A stretch of 64,000 bases of DNA from Fragilaria crotonensis (GCA_022925895.1 JAKSYS010000213.1:22930-86929), one strand, 5' to 3'. Counted from the stretch's first letter, positions 1 through 10,248 are shown. Notes: generated from the letters alone by a model not told the origin. Numbers and translations: made by a program.

Positions 1-3000
1 CACCCTCGGTCAGTAATGCATATGGTCGTACGGCTCCGTGATCGCGCTGATAGGTATTAGCGAGTTCATCAGCTTCAACATTCAATTGCGCCAATAGGCC
101 TAGCCGGTGATACGCCCTGCGTCGATCCTGGTGACCACGCACATGTTGAAGTTGTAAGTCCGGCATTTCAGTGAGAAGTCGTCGAATGGTGACGAGCAAG
201 TCCCATTCAGGACAAAGAGGATCAAGGGGTAACAAAACCTGCTCTGGCTCAAAATCCGCACTAGCAACGTGTCCAAGTGCATGTGTCTTTGAACCTCGGA
301 TAGTATCGATTAGACTCAAGCTATCCGTGGCAAGAAGCCCTTGCCACGGGGTGTGTTGATGTGTAAATTCCGCCAATCTCTTGAGAAAACTCAACATTGC
401 GAGCATACCATATGCTTCCGAGCGGTAGGAGTTTGGGTTCGCGCCTGGTGCGGGTCCCATACCTGTCACTGCGCGCTCGCCAAGATCCGTGCTCACGATC
501 CATCCGTAAGCTCCCATCTGTTTCAACCAAACAGACCCGTCGCTCACTCCTCGTACACCGTGAGAAAGCGCATCGCTAACAGTAAAAGCATCCGTTGAAA
601 GGGCCATATGTAATAGTAATTCGGCCTCCCAAGGCGCTAGATTGCTCACATATTGATCAAAGGTAGCTGGAAAAACTGGTCTTGAAATCGGAGCGAGAAC
701 GGTGGAGTGTGCAAGTCTCCACGTAATGGTGGAGTCAGGAATAACTGAGACGGGAATACTATCTTCGGGTATATCAGACCATGAACAAGTGATACCCGTG
801 ATACAATAGAGGCCGTCGACTCCACAAACCGAGCAGCATTTTTGGTAAAGATTGTCGTCTCGGACCCACAGGTACCTGTGGGCCCACCGATATGCATGAT
901 GTTGTTGTCTCTGACTGTGAATCGGATGAAGCCATTGACCTAACGGTTGATACAATTCCCCTATATCATTGCTCCATAAACGATTTGCTTTTCGCCATAA
1001 TTTCCATTCTGGAGCGAGTGGCCGCTGCTGATTTATCTGGATCCCGTGCATTATGCTGCTTCTTTCAGACAGATGCCCCACGAGCTTGGCTGGATCCAAG
1101 GAGGAACCCGAGATAAGTGTTAAATCCGAAATTGTTTGGGCTTGAAGATACAAACGACAATAATTCAGTCGGCGAATCTCTGCTGGTGTGAATTGTCCTG
1201 ACGACAGTATGCTGTCCATAATATGGGCGTCATGAGTTCTTTGAACTGGTGGAATACACGTTTTATCCAATTGCAGAAAACAGTCGATGGATGCAAGAAA
1301 TTCTCGAAGAGAGAGGAGCCATTTCGATTCAAGATGTGGTAATGATGTATGGACGTCTTCGAGGAACGAAGTCGACGTTCCAACTTGAACCTGGAACCAG
1401 CTGACTGCAATACGGAGGAGTTTACCTGCTGTAGAGTTTAAACGCCAATGTTTAAGAAATAACTCGACTTGACCGATACCTTGCTCGACATAGAGATGTC
1501 GGAAGTTTGCTCCGCCGAGTTCGATTGGGCCATAGAGTATTTCTCGCTTTGTATTTCGATTAAACCCGCACCGTGGGACAATGATTGACATTGCTCTTCG
1601 TTGGACTTGATCAAGACGTTGGCGTGAAAGAGACGAACAAGCAAGTGGATAACTCATACTCGGTAAATAGCATGCAAAATAAAAGGTCCATGTTTCGAGT
1701 TTCGTCAGTGGGCACCGCCAGAGGAAGGTGGTCAGCGACTCACTCTGTTTGTGCAACTGACGGTATTGTGCAGCCTGCGTTCCAGCGGGATCTTTGTAGT
1801 GCCCCAATGTTTTATGCGCCATATACGGAGAGAGAAGCTCGAGGTGATGGTCCGAAGCCGTGGTCTGGTCATGCACTGTTAAAATCTCTTGATGTTCGTG
1901 TATTTTTGGAGCGAGTACCGGGGCGCCTTGTGCAGAGAATAACCAATGCAACACATGGCAAGAACATTTGGAGAGTTCCAATGCGCCGCCGCTCGTATGA
2001 AGTAAATTATTCCACTTTTGCGCGTTCATCTGTGCCTGATGTAAAATGCGACGAAGAGTTCTCTCCGATCCGTCTGAGAAAAACTTATTTGTTTGCCCAT
2101 TACAATCATCTACGAATCCCACTAGACCCAGAGATACAGATGTCGTGTTATCCGGTGAAGTATAAGTCGCTGGACACGCGATATCGTCATACCCATCAAA
2201 TAAGCAGCTTGATAAGAAACACCATATGGCAGGAGAGTTCGCACTGCCCTGTCCTGTACCATATATTGGTGTCTCAGAGGAGTGCTTGTATCCAGATGGT
2301 GCTAAACCCAACTCTGTTCGTACCCGATACTCAGCGTTTTCCAGTGTTTGGGCATTGGACTGTGTGACGGAGAGGGGGACTCCAAACTTTCTGCTCACCA
2401 ACATTCCAATGCTCGGTATGATGCGGTCATAGCAAGCCGTGGCGTCATAATTTGTTAAGACGACTGGCTTCCGAGTCGCTCGGGATATTTCACACTGGAG
2501 CTCCTCAATGAAAACTGGGTCCGTTGCGTTTCTTCTAGGCCTCGACCCGTACTGCCCGTCGTTCAGAGCTGCAAATGCTTCCGCTTGATACATCGCAATG
2601 CGCCATTTTATGCCTAGCGCCAGATTGAAGTCCGCTTCATAGATATGAATAACCCGTGTCCGATGTAAGCGTACATTGTCCTCATCTTTGAATAGAATTG
2701 TATTTGCGATGGTTTGCCATCGTCGATAGGAATAGCCTCTTTCTAATGCATAATTCAACATGGTGAGATGTAAGGAAAACAAATCGGCTTGCATACGATT
2801 CAGCTCATCCCTTTTTGCACGGAAGTCGGGCGTGAGATCAGTATCATCAAGGTCAGTGGAGTAAGCATGGCGTGCAATCAACGCTTTGTAGTGTCCTAAA
2901 TGCAATCCAGACGGCGAGGTTGTTGTAGACTCCGTCCATACTCGGAGCTTGTTTCGAAAGTCATCCTCAGAAATAGTCGGAAAAGAGGGGTTTGTGGCCA

Positions 3001-5047
3001 TCTCGTGTACTTGCTCCATGTGATTTAACAGCAGCCGTACATTGTCATCGATATGGTCCGATTGGTACTGTCCTAGAAGAATCGCGTCACCTGTGGACCC
3101 GTCGCCTCGGAATCCTAATTCTTCCGATAACGGCGGAATAGTGAACGGCGTCCCATGAGCTTGTCCAAAATGTTTTCGGTTCCGCTCTTGTAGTAGACGC
3201 ACAATTTCTGTCGGGACGTCGACCTGTTTCCAGTTGGTGCAGGATTTGGGGTCATCGGTAGGGTGCACTGGAATTTCGATGCGGGTCACTCCTTGACGCG
3301 TTGTTCTCCCTCTCACGTATTTCAACTTTCGAAACATTTCCTTTATATCTTCGGCTTTCTTCAAACGACGAAGAATTCGTGCTGTCTTCTTGTCAGCTGC
3401 GTGTTGTGAAGACTCGAGAGTTTCAAGTTTGTGTTTCCGTTCTTGGTCTCGTCTTTGGTAGCTTTCAGAAACAATTTCTCGAACATGAGCTTTAGCTTTT
3501 CTCAATGCTGTCGAACATTCCGTCAGAGATAATGGTAAGTTGACAGGGGACTCCAATGCGGCCATTTCCTTTGTCAAAATCTCTACATGATCGTAACCAG
3601 TCTTCAAGGCGGACAATTGCTTCGTAAGGATTGAGACCAGTTTTCGCGCCTGCGCTAATTCTACCGACCAAGCCGGTTCACCCACCCGTCGTACTTTGGA
3701 CTCCGCTGCAATGCTTGCCGCTAAGACATCCGAATCCAACCTCTCGGCTTGCTCATGTCGGTTCCCAGGAAACGATAACTGGAGGGCTCGCGTCGCGGCA
3801 TTGTGATGACCAAATAATATTCTGTGCTTCTCCCGAATGTATTCTGTAACTTGGTGAACATTACTTGTGGACAAGCCTCGTTTTTGTTGTGTCACTAACG
3901 ATTGCGTTGCTGACCCAAACAATAATGTGGTGTTGAAATCGAAGAAGTAACCCCGATGATCAGAAGACATGCGAGCGTTGAATTCTTCGTATCCCGCTGA
4001 GATCAAGCTGTCTCCGATTGAAGGGCTGGCTAGAGCATAATCTAAGCGCTTGGAGCCACGTGCATATGTAGCAGGTGGAGGTGACGAATGCCGTTGTGCC
4101 ATGAGATCAATAAGCCCAAAATCACTCGCGATCTTTGTCATGCCATCTGGGTCAAGTCCAAGTTGTTCATTGAAGTCGCCCACTATGAGAATCAACGTTT
4201 GTTCGCTTGTGTAAGAGCGTAACTCTTCGGATAGATCCCGTCGAAACGCTGTTCTTGGCGTCTTAATAGGATCTTGCGTTAGTCTTAGAAGACTTTCTTG
4301 CTGTGCCGCCACTGTGATGGTGCCTGAAGTTGTCTGCTTTTGAACTGGTTGATACACTGAGAAAAGAACCACTCGACGATGACCTTGACCCGTAAACTCT
4401 TGGATAACCCATCGTCCCCATTTGTCCCGTTTTTGTTTAACCACTCTTCCTGTGAGACTGCCAACTGTAACAATAAGGGTGCCGCCTGGTTTGTATGGTG
4501 TATCAACTGTAATTGGAGTTGTACCCATCACGAGCCGATTGCGGTCCCAGTGATGATTTGCGGTATCAAACAGTGTGCTTCGAATCTTGAATTGTGTTGT
4601 ATCAAGGTTGTGTTCCTGTGCGCAGAAAATATCAGCCTGTATTTCCTTAACGGATCGACAAATATCGTCAAAAGAACCTCCCCGCCGATCGAGAGTAATG
4701 CCGTTCACATTTATCGAATACAGGCGGGTGATGCTAGAGTCTTTGGGGCTTAACGTATCTCCCCACGGAGCATTCTGGCGCTGATTTTGCACTGTCATTG
4801 CTGGGAGTCGGCGACTCTGATCACTGGAGGATGAGCCCGAGAAAATTTGACGCCATTGTACTTGGGCTTTTTCCAACGTAGTCCTCGAACTTAAGTCCGT
4901 ATGTCTGGTAGAATTCCGGTGACTACCCAATATTGCTGTCTGGGAGGTGGATCGAGAGCTTCTATCGTTTTCGTTTCGAACTACTGACTGGTGATGGCGG
5001 TCTTCAGATGATGGTTGCGTGCTGACTTCTTCTGAGGGGGGACTCAT
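1..5047 (-). CDS. LINE-type retrotransposon ORF2 (endonuclease, reverse transcriptase, RNase H), runs off the left edge
   Basis: Reading the minus strand from the ATG at 5047-5045, the frame stays open to the window edge, about 1,682 codons with no stop. Seen in order: an exonuclease-endonuclease-phosphatase (APE-type) domain at about residues 110-370 with SINVNG, CAQEHN, GDFNE, LDYALA and SSDH motifs; a reverse transcriptase domain at about 700-1010 with NYDATACYDR (first catalytic Asp about residue 868), GTGQGSANSPA and the catalytic GFVDD (about 980); and an RNase H-like domain from about 1495 with VSDGS, RSEAYG, TDSLSLID and HVRGHQD. This order is that of non-LTR retrotransposons of the I/Tad type. 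The enzyme would nick target DNA and copy element RNA at the nick. The start overlaps the ORF1 stop as ATGA. The long uninterrupted frame suggests a young copy. The 3' end lies left of the window. Confidence 0.9.
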   Translation of the reverse strand, partial: MSPPSEEVSTQPSSEDRHHQSVVRNENDRSSRSTSQTAILGSHRNSTRHTDLSSRTTLEKAQVQWRQIFSGSSSSDQSRRLPAMTVQNQRQNAPWGDTLSPKDSSITRLYSINVNGITLDRRGGSFDDICRSVKEIQADIFCAQEHNLDTTQFKIRSTLFDTANHHWDRNRLVMGTTPITVDTPYKPGGTLIVTVGSLTGRVVKQKRDKWGRWVIQEFTGQGHRRVVLFSVYQPVQKQTTSGTITVAAQQESLLRLTQDPIKTPRTAFRRDLSEELRSYTSEQTLILIVGDFNEQLGLDPDGMTKIASDFGLIDLMAQRHSSPPPATYARGSKRLDYALASPSIGDSLISAGYEEFNARMSSDHRGYFFDFNTTLLFGSATQSLVTQQKRGLSTSNVHQVTEYIREKHRILFGHHNAATRALQLSFPGNRHEQAERLDSDVLAASIAAESKVRRVGEPAWSVELAQARKLVSILTKQLSALKTGYDHVEILTKEMAALESPVNLPLSLTECSTALRKAKAHVREIVSESYQRRDQERKHKLETLESSQHAADKKTARILRRLKKAEDIKEMFRKLKYVRGRTTRQGVTRIEIPVHPTDDPKSCTNWKQVDVPTEIVRLLQERNRKHFGQAHGTPFTIPPLSEELGFRGDGSTGDAILLGQYQSDHIDDNVRLLLNHMEQVHEMATNPSFPTISEDDFRNKLRVWTESTTTSPSGLHLGHYKALIARHAYSTDLDDTDLTPDFRAKRDELNRMQADLFSLHLTMLNYALERGYSYRRWQTIANTILFKDEDNVRLHRTRVIHIYEADFNLALGIKWRIAMYQAEAFAALNDGQYGSRPRRNATDPVFIEELQCEISRATRKPVVLTNYDATACYDRIIPSIGMLVSRKFGVPLSVTQSNAQTLENAEYRVRTELGLAPSGYKHSSETPIYGTGQGSANSPAIWCFLSSCLFDGYDDIACPATYTSPDNTTSVSLGLVGFVDDCNGQTNKFFSDGSERTLRRILHQAQMNAQKWNNLLHTSGGALELSKCSCHVLHWLFSAQGAPVLAPKIHEHQEILTVHDQTTASDHHLELLSPYMAHKTLGHYKDPAGTQAAQYRQLHKQSESLTTFLWRCPLTKLETWTFYFACYLPSMSYPLACSSLSRQRLDQVQRRAMSIIVPRCGFNRNTKREILYGPIELGGANFRHLYVEQGIGQVELFLKHWRLNSTAGKLLRIAVSWFQVQVGTSTSFLEDVHTSLPHLESKWLLSLREFLASIDCFLQLDKTCIPPVQRTHDAHIMDSILSSGQFTPAEIRRLNYCRLYLQAQTISDLTLISGSSLDPAKLVGHLSERSSIMHGIQINQQRPLAPEWKLWRKANRLWSNDIGELYQPLGQWLHPIHSQRQQHHAYRWAHRYLWVRDDNLYQKCCSVCGVDGLYCITGITCSWSDIPEDSIPVSVIPDSTITWRLAHSTVLAPISRPVFPATFDQYVSNLAPWEAELLLHMALSTDAFTVSDALSHGVRGVSDGSVWLKQMGAYGWIVSTDLGERAVTGMGPAPGANPNSYRSEAYGMLAMLSFLKRLAEFTHQHTPWQGLLATDSLSLIDTIRGSKTHALGHVASADFEPEQVLLPLDPLCPEWDLLVTIRRLLTEMPDLQLQHVRGHQDRRRAYHRLGLLAQLNVEADELANTYQRDHGAVRPYALLTEG

Positions 5048-7347
5048 GATGTGGAACCCCCGCCTTGAGAGTTTTGGTCTTTGTATCGACTCTCAAGGTC
5101 AGTTGTAATCTCATCCATGTCGGTTGTTGCTAGTTGGGATGCTGTGGTGTCGTCTGGTGGCAATGGTGTATATACAGCCTGGGAGAAAGGGTAGGAACTA
5201 TTTCGGTTTGGAGCGTCGGACGTTTCGTCGATCGTTGTAGCCAGGATGGTAGATTGTGGGCCTGCATCAGCGGATCCGTTGTTGTCGTCTGTGTCGTGGT
5301 TCGGTCCGATGTCCTCCATGATGTCGTCGTCTTTGGTGAAACCAGTGCGATACTTCTTTTTGATTGGAGATGAGAAGGACTCCCGGTCCAGCTGACGATT
5401 GGATGGATCATGCGAGGATGAAAAAGACTGCTGGTCGGTAGCTGCCACGATTGCATTAGAGTTTGTTGCTTGGAGCAGGGAGGAAATGCCGGGTGCATGT
5501 TCGGTATGTATATGTGTCATTGCGATCATGTTCATGAGAGCTGATAATTTATCGCTGAGTTTGTTCATTGTTCCGCCGACGCCAGCTTGTGTTTCCATAA
5601 CATTCATAAGGTTACCTTCCATAGTGTCGAATCTATGATCCATATCATCGAATCTTGTAAATTGTCGTTCCATTCGTTCCAGTCGCTCCGTGTTAATACG
5701 ATCCTTCCGATCAAATTCCTTCTGTTGGCGTTGGATTCGAGCTTCTATTTCTTGAAACCGAGCCGTAGACGTTGACATTGAAGACAATCGAGAGGTGGCC
5801 GAATTATTCGAGTCAGTTGATGCTGCTGTTTGTGCTGTGGAACGCATACCGTATTGCTCCCGAAGTGAGTCCAATGGTGTTGGTGGTGCCGTTGGCTTAG
5901 CCATTTCATTCTTTTCCGCTGAGATGTTAGAACCTCCAGAGTCAGAGGATGCATCAATTCTTGTTGGAGATACAGGTTTGTCGGCTGCGCCACCGGGTGT
6001 CAGAGAAGAATCAGCTCTCGATTCTGCTTCTGCACAGGACTCATCCCCTTGAGATGTTGATTGTTTCCACGATTCCGTTGAAGAGAATAATTTGTCAATA
6101 GAAGACAAATTTTCATTTACTTTAGAAAACACATGTATAACGGATGGAGGGGGACCAATGGCGTCTCTAAAGCGTTCTTCTCTGATCGTGAAAGGAAAAA
6201 CTCGACGACGGTACTCTTCAAACGCTTGACGGACAGTAACTTCGTGCTGAGGGGCCATAAGGAGGAAAGATTTTTGATCGTAACCTCCGTTAACAACATC
6301 AACGTGCGCTGATTCGTTTCCGTCTGCTGATCGGATGGATGCTGCCCAATCTCTTGTGGTTCTCTCAGTTTGTGTACCATCCGGGAAAAACTCTGTCCTC
6401 ATGGTGTCTAAATTGTTGATTAGTGGTGACAATTGGATGTAGCGAAGGGACTTGATATAAGAATCGTGCTTATCGAACAAATGCATTGCCTCTGCCGTCG
6501 TCATTTTTGCGAACGCAAATCTCGGAATGTATACTCCAGTTCCAGATCCGTCCAATGCAGAAAGTAAAGTCTGGCTTAAAGAATGAACGTGGTTTTTCCC
6601 ACATTGTACCACCAGGTGATTTATATCCTGATCGAACGGAGTTCGTCGGTGAAGAAAAATGTCGAAAAAGGGTGTCGTGGCAGGGAGCTTGCTTCGTAGG
6701 CTTTGGAGGAAACGTGTGCGGTGAGTAGTGCGAGGAGCTTTGAGAAGGATATACCCGGAAATGACTTGATCGCCGCTGGTGCTTTTGGAGTTTGAAAACA
6801 TCACCGAGACTTTGTTCCTTGTGAGTGCTTCCTGCACTCTTGACTGATTTTTCCAAGCGAAAGGCGGTTTATCATTGAAGCCAAAACGAAGCGCAATGAT
6901 AATTTGCGATTTGGAAGGTAGAACTGAGATAGAGGGAGCAATGTACGATCGTACTTCCTCTGGCGTCATTCGTGATAAAACATTGTGATTTTCCGTTCCC
7001 TCATCTTTCCAAAGATACAGAAGACCATCCTCATCACGGAAAATATCATTGAGAAGCAAGTGAATTGTATCGGATAGTTTCTGCGATTGCTGGGATATGG
7101 CAAGCGAGACGACGTCTGCAGTCGTTTTCCAACGGAGCGAGATGCGAAGGGTACCATCATTAATCGGAATGTTCGAGTTTGGGATCAGTGCCGACATTTT
7201 TCCATCCGCGGACGATGTAGTAGAATTCGACTCCTTATTCTTGTCTTCATGTCCGTGTGAGTGGCTTTGTGATGGCGGGTTGTTGATCTGTGGATGTCGT
7301 GTGGGTACTGATGGGAGCGGAATCGTCTGGTGCGTTGGAGTAGGCAT
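5044..7347 (-). CDS. LINE-type retrotransposon ORF1 (gag-like, main open part)
   Basis: This 767-residue frame lies directly upstream of ORF2 and its stop overlaps the ORF2 start. I see no CCHC zinc knuckle. About residues 535-610 form a charged coiled coil (repeated E, R, Q and M heptad-like pattern), followed by an acidic and Ser/Thr-rich tail. The N-terminal 60 residues are Pro/His/Ser-rich and low complexity. A nucleic-acid-binding, multimerising ORF1 product is inferred from position and the coiled coil, as in other LINEs. The first Met at 7347 may not be the true start, because the reading frame upstream appears to continue an older, frame-broken N-terminal part (see 7348-8049). Confidence 0.75.
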   Translation of the reverse strand: MPTPTHQTIPLPSVPTRHPQINNPPSQSHSHGHEDKNKESNSTTSSADGKMSALIPNSNIPINDGTLRISLRWKTTADVVSLAISQQSQKLSDTIHLLLNDIFRDEDGLLYLWKDEGTENHNVLSRMTPEEVRSYIAPSISVLPSKSQIIIALRFGFNDKPPFAWKNQSRVQEALTRNKVSVMFSNSKSTSGDQVISGYILLKAPRTTHRTRFLQSLRSKLPATTPFFDIFLHRRTPFDQDINHLVVQCGKNHVHSLSQTLLSALDGSGTGVYIPRFAFAKMTTAEAMHLFDKHDSYIKSLRYIQLSPLINNLDTMRTEFFPDGTQTERTTRDWAASIRSADGNESAHVDVVNGGYDQKSFLLMAPQHEVTVRQAFEEYRRRVFPFTIREERFRDAIGPPPSVIHVFSKVNENLSSIDKLFSSTESWKQSTSQGDESCAEAESRADSSLTPGGAADKPVSPTRIDASSDSGGSNISAEKNEMAKPTAPPTPLDSLREQYGMRSTAQTAASTDSNNSATSRLSSMSTSTARFQEIEARIQRQQKEFDRKDRINTERLERMERQFTRFDDMDHRFDTMEGNLMNVMETQAGVGGTMNKLSDKLSALMNMIAMTHIHTEHAPGISSLLQATNSNAIVAATDQQSFSSSHDPSNRQLDRESFSSPIKKKYRTGFTKDDDIMEDIGPNHDTDDNNGSADAGPQSTILATTIDETSDAPNRNSSYPFSQAVYTPLPPDDTTASQLATTDMDEITTDLESRYKDQNSQGGGSTS

Positions 7348-8049
7348 GTGAAGTGTTGGTGCTGACGTGACTCCTGGAATTTCCCATCCATCGGTTCATC
7401 GTCGAGTTCTTCTGGAATTGGAGGGGTGGTGAATGCCAGTTGTTGTTTAAAGAGGTCTGTTGTCTTAAGGGCGATTGACATCTTCTTTAGTCCGGAGGAT
7501 GTTTTCCTAGTCGTCTGGGTCCGACGCTTTGCCTTCGCGGATCCGATGACCTTGTTCCATGAGTAAATATTGGTTGCACGCTTTGCCCACGCTTCGAAGC
7601 CGACTGTGATCGTATCCACGGGAAGAACTTTATCGGTGTGGATGGATAGGTAGGGAAGGGGAGAAACTGTTTGCCCAGTCGTGAAGTTTCTTTGGAACAT
7701 CGAGTTTACGGTCGATATAGTACATGTAACGATACCAAACCACTAGGTGAAGTTGAAGTTGATCGTTTTCGAAATTTTTCCAAATTGCTTCAAAGTTGGG
7801 AAAAGACACGATATTTCGCCCAAGAGTGGAGAACCTATGCCAGGCAGTCGGAGTGGTGTCGTTGCGGTGGACTGTTTCCTCGTAGATGCGTTTAACGCGA
7901 TCGTTCTGCGTTTCAGGCAAATGCTCAGGAGGAATGTCGGTATCGGGGAAGTCTTTCCAGTCCTTCAAAAGAAAACCAAAGCGGTTGTCAGTGTCGGGAG
8001 GGAGGGACGTGAGGAGGGTGTGGGACGGAGGAGCCGTAACTTCGGTCAT
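7348..8049 (-). pseudogene. frame-broken N-terminal part of LINE ORF1
   Basis: From an ATG at 8049 a frame beginning MTEVTAPPSH runs to a stop at 7630. At about 7670-7690 the protein-like sequence continues in another frame (through VDTITVGFEAWAKR and PPIPEELDDEPMDG) to about 7390, where it would rejoin the frame of the downstream ORF1 just before its Met at 7347. Two compensating single-base indels would join everything into one ORF1 of about 1,000 codons. This is inference: alternatives are a separate small upstream ORF, or assembly errors. The sequence between 8049 and the element edge near 8138 would be a 5' untranslated region of about 90 nt. Confidence 0.5.
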
Positions 8050-8138
8050 GGTGGTGACACACGGGACGACTTCGTTGATTTTAATACTGCAAAACGGGTG
8101 ACGGACAGACTGGTGTTTCAAATTCTTAATACTAGAAA

Positions 8139-9798
8139 TTGTGTGTTAGCAGTCAACACAGTTGCAATGAACAGCGTCCCCTTGTATTTGCCTTTTAGAT
8201 GTGCCGCATCCAATGAGATGACGGGTCTTACAAAATTCAAACTTTCATTGGCGAATTCCGGAAAGACATGCAAATCCCTTAAGGTTAAGTCAGCATCTCT
8301 CGTGTAACCAATGACCGACCCAGGGTTATTGGCCTTCAGCCTATCAAGATATGGGATGATGAGCTCAAAGTCCTTGAGCTCCTCCTTTCTTGCCGCTCGT
8401 GATTCTGAGTGAAGAGCACGGTATGCTGCGGAGTATGGAATTGCATCACCATTCAAGGTGACAGATGTCTTCATCACATCCGCTGGAACCGGTGGATCCT
8501 TTTTTGGTCTGGGTCACATGGACAATGACACTAGCTAACTTGCCGGCCCGTCGCTCTTTCCAACGACGGCCATCCTTGGCTCTCGAAGATCGCCGAACTC
8601 CTCTGTGTTTGTTATTAACTCTCTTCAATGCAAAGTAACCATCAGATCTTCGACGCCCAAACAGGACTTCATAGGAACAATTCACGTGTTCGCTGCACTT
8701 GTAGAGCCGATACCTGTTGCTTTCACTTCGGCAAACAATAAGTCTGTTACCAGTTATGTGCTCGTACCTTTCCACCATTGGAACAACATCGTCAAGGCTA
8801 GCAAACACTTGAACCTTCCTGTCTTTCAACACTTGTTCCATTACAGTATCTTCTTGATACTGAGTCTCAGTTGATGAATCCTTGTCTGATACCTGTTCTT
8901 GTTCTGCGATGGCAATTGCATCACATGGTTTCGTGGCTTCTCCAGTTCCTACTATTTCGACACCACATTCGTCCACAATTGTTGTTCCTTTTAGGAGTGG
9001 GAAGCAGTTGCGAATCAGCTCACTTGGAATTGTTACACTTCTTGCCTTCTTTGAAGATGCTTGCGATGAAAAATACGTGGCCAGCAATTTCCTCAGGTGC
9101 GAAACATGCTCTTGGTTGAAGATATCACCATTGACTTCTTTGTTGGAAAGAAGGTGCAATATTGTTCCAACAGCAAAAAGGCCGCAATCAATGCCATTAG
9201 TTTGTTGAGGGCATGTCACAAACTGAAGCATGGAACACAACTGCGATGCTGGGCGATGACGTGCTTCATCTTTATGAAGGATAAAGCTCATCATATAACG
9301 GTTAAGCGCCGAAAGTAGCTGTTGCAAGTGGCTCCCTGGTTGCACTCGAGATCGTCCAGAATGTCGAAGTGAATCATAGCAGTGTACCTTCTCATAGAAC
9401 AAAGGGCAGCTTCCTGAGAATTCAACAACAAGGACATAAAAATGGTTCCCTTCAATTACTGGTATAATGAGCTTTCTGGAGTTGTTGTCACAAAAGGACT
9501 CCAACGCTGCGCGAACCCTCTGAATTTGTCTTGAATGGTCATTCTCATTCTCAAGCAAAGCATTTGTGTGGTGGAGATATGTCTCGACACCAAGACTTCC
9601 AAGCAAGAAGCCATTCAAAACTTGTGGTGCTGGAGCTGCCTGTTGGATGAGAAAGTCCAGAAGGCGAGTGCTGAGCCATTCCCTTTCGCGAAGTGCTTTG
9701 ACATCTTCGTCGAGCACTGAGAGCAAAATCCCAAATCTAGGGTCTCCTGGAAAGTGCTGCTCCTTCTTCTTCCTTGAAGAAGCACGAATACTGGGCAT
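8139..9798 (-). pseudogene. Mutator-like (MULE) transposase with N-terminal Ulp1/C48 protease domain; frameshifted and interrupted
   Basis: The first frame (9798-8446) begins MPSIRASSRKKK. At about residues 110-225 it has a Ulp1/SENP-like C48 cysteine protease signature: His in GNHFYVLVVEF, Asp in HCYDSL, Gln in CPQQTNG and Cys in IDCGLFA. A MuDR/FAR1-like zinc-binding region follows (IVCRSE..., KCSEHVNCSYEV, then VNNKHRG). The frame changes at an A-run (8499-8504); one base fewer would read TKKDPPVPADVMKT straight into the MULE catalytic domain, with FVRPVISLDAAHLKGKYKG near 8185-8240. The domain is then cut off after TANTQ by the LINE insertion. The protein would be a nuclear transposase; the protease may act on SUMO-like conjugates, inferred from the family only. 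This copy cannot make a full transposase. Confidence 0.8.
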
Positions 9799-10248
9799 GC
9801 TGGCTGGTTATGCTGGTGGTGAGGAGAATGAGCGTTTATCTCCTTGGACAACAAAGTGAATACAACAGAGCGCAGAGGTGTGGAAGTTGGCATCATACAC
9901 TCATTTGCTCATGTGAATTTGGACGATTTGGATCTGGCCGTACAATGTCTACACATGTGACCACGTAGAATTTTGGATCTTTTCATGAAAGACATTGCAG
10001 TCATCACGATGAACATCAGAAATTCATCAAGAACACAAGAAATGACCACACCAACTGAATCACATTGTCCGTTAACACTTGCCAATAACATTGTAAGCAA
10101 TGCATCACTACTGAGCTTCATTGGCTTTGATGCAGAACTGATGAAGGAAAATGCAATGGCAGAGCAGGTAAAAATTGCATTTCTGCCTGCAATCTACGCT
10201 AGAGTGTATGGCGGAATCCGTAGCACGCCGGCAACCCCAGAATTAATG

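Larger units (their letters stand above)
1..8138 (-). mobile_element. non-LTR (LINE-type) retrotransposon, inserted in a MULE, 3' end outside window
   Basis: The element carries ORF1 and ORF2 on the minus strand. Its 5' boundary is placed near 8138 because the MULE transposase homology stops abruptly after a TANTQ motif whose Gln codon is at 8141-8139; the sequence beyond is unrelated. No long terminal repeat is seen upstream of ORF1, which agrees with a non-LTR element. The poly(A) or 3' tail and the target-site duplication cannot be seen because the element leaves the window at position 1. Confidence 0.75.

Noticed and set aside
1585-2367. 260-codon open frame on the plus strand
   Set aside because: It lies fully antisense to the reverse transcriptase domain of the retrotransposon ORF2, has no recognisable domain and is a shadow of that coding sequence.
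1-8138. LTR retrotransposon (Ty1 or Ty3 type)
   Set aside because: An APE-type endonuclease precedes the RT, no aspartic protease or integrase motif is seen, and no long terminal repeat is present upstream of ORF1.
7747-8307. 186-codon plus-strand frame across the LINE/MULE border
   Set aside because: It crosses the junction of two mobile elements antisense to both and has no protein-like features.
8499-8504. Programmed -1 frameshift at AAAAAAG in the MULE ORF
   Set aside because: A -1 slip does not enter the frame of the catalytic domain; one base fewer (or a +1 shift) is required, so an indel in a homopolymer is simpler.
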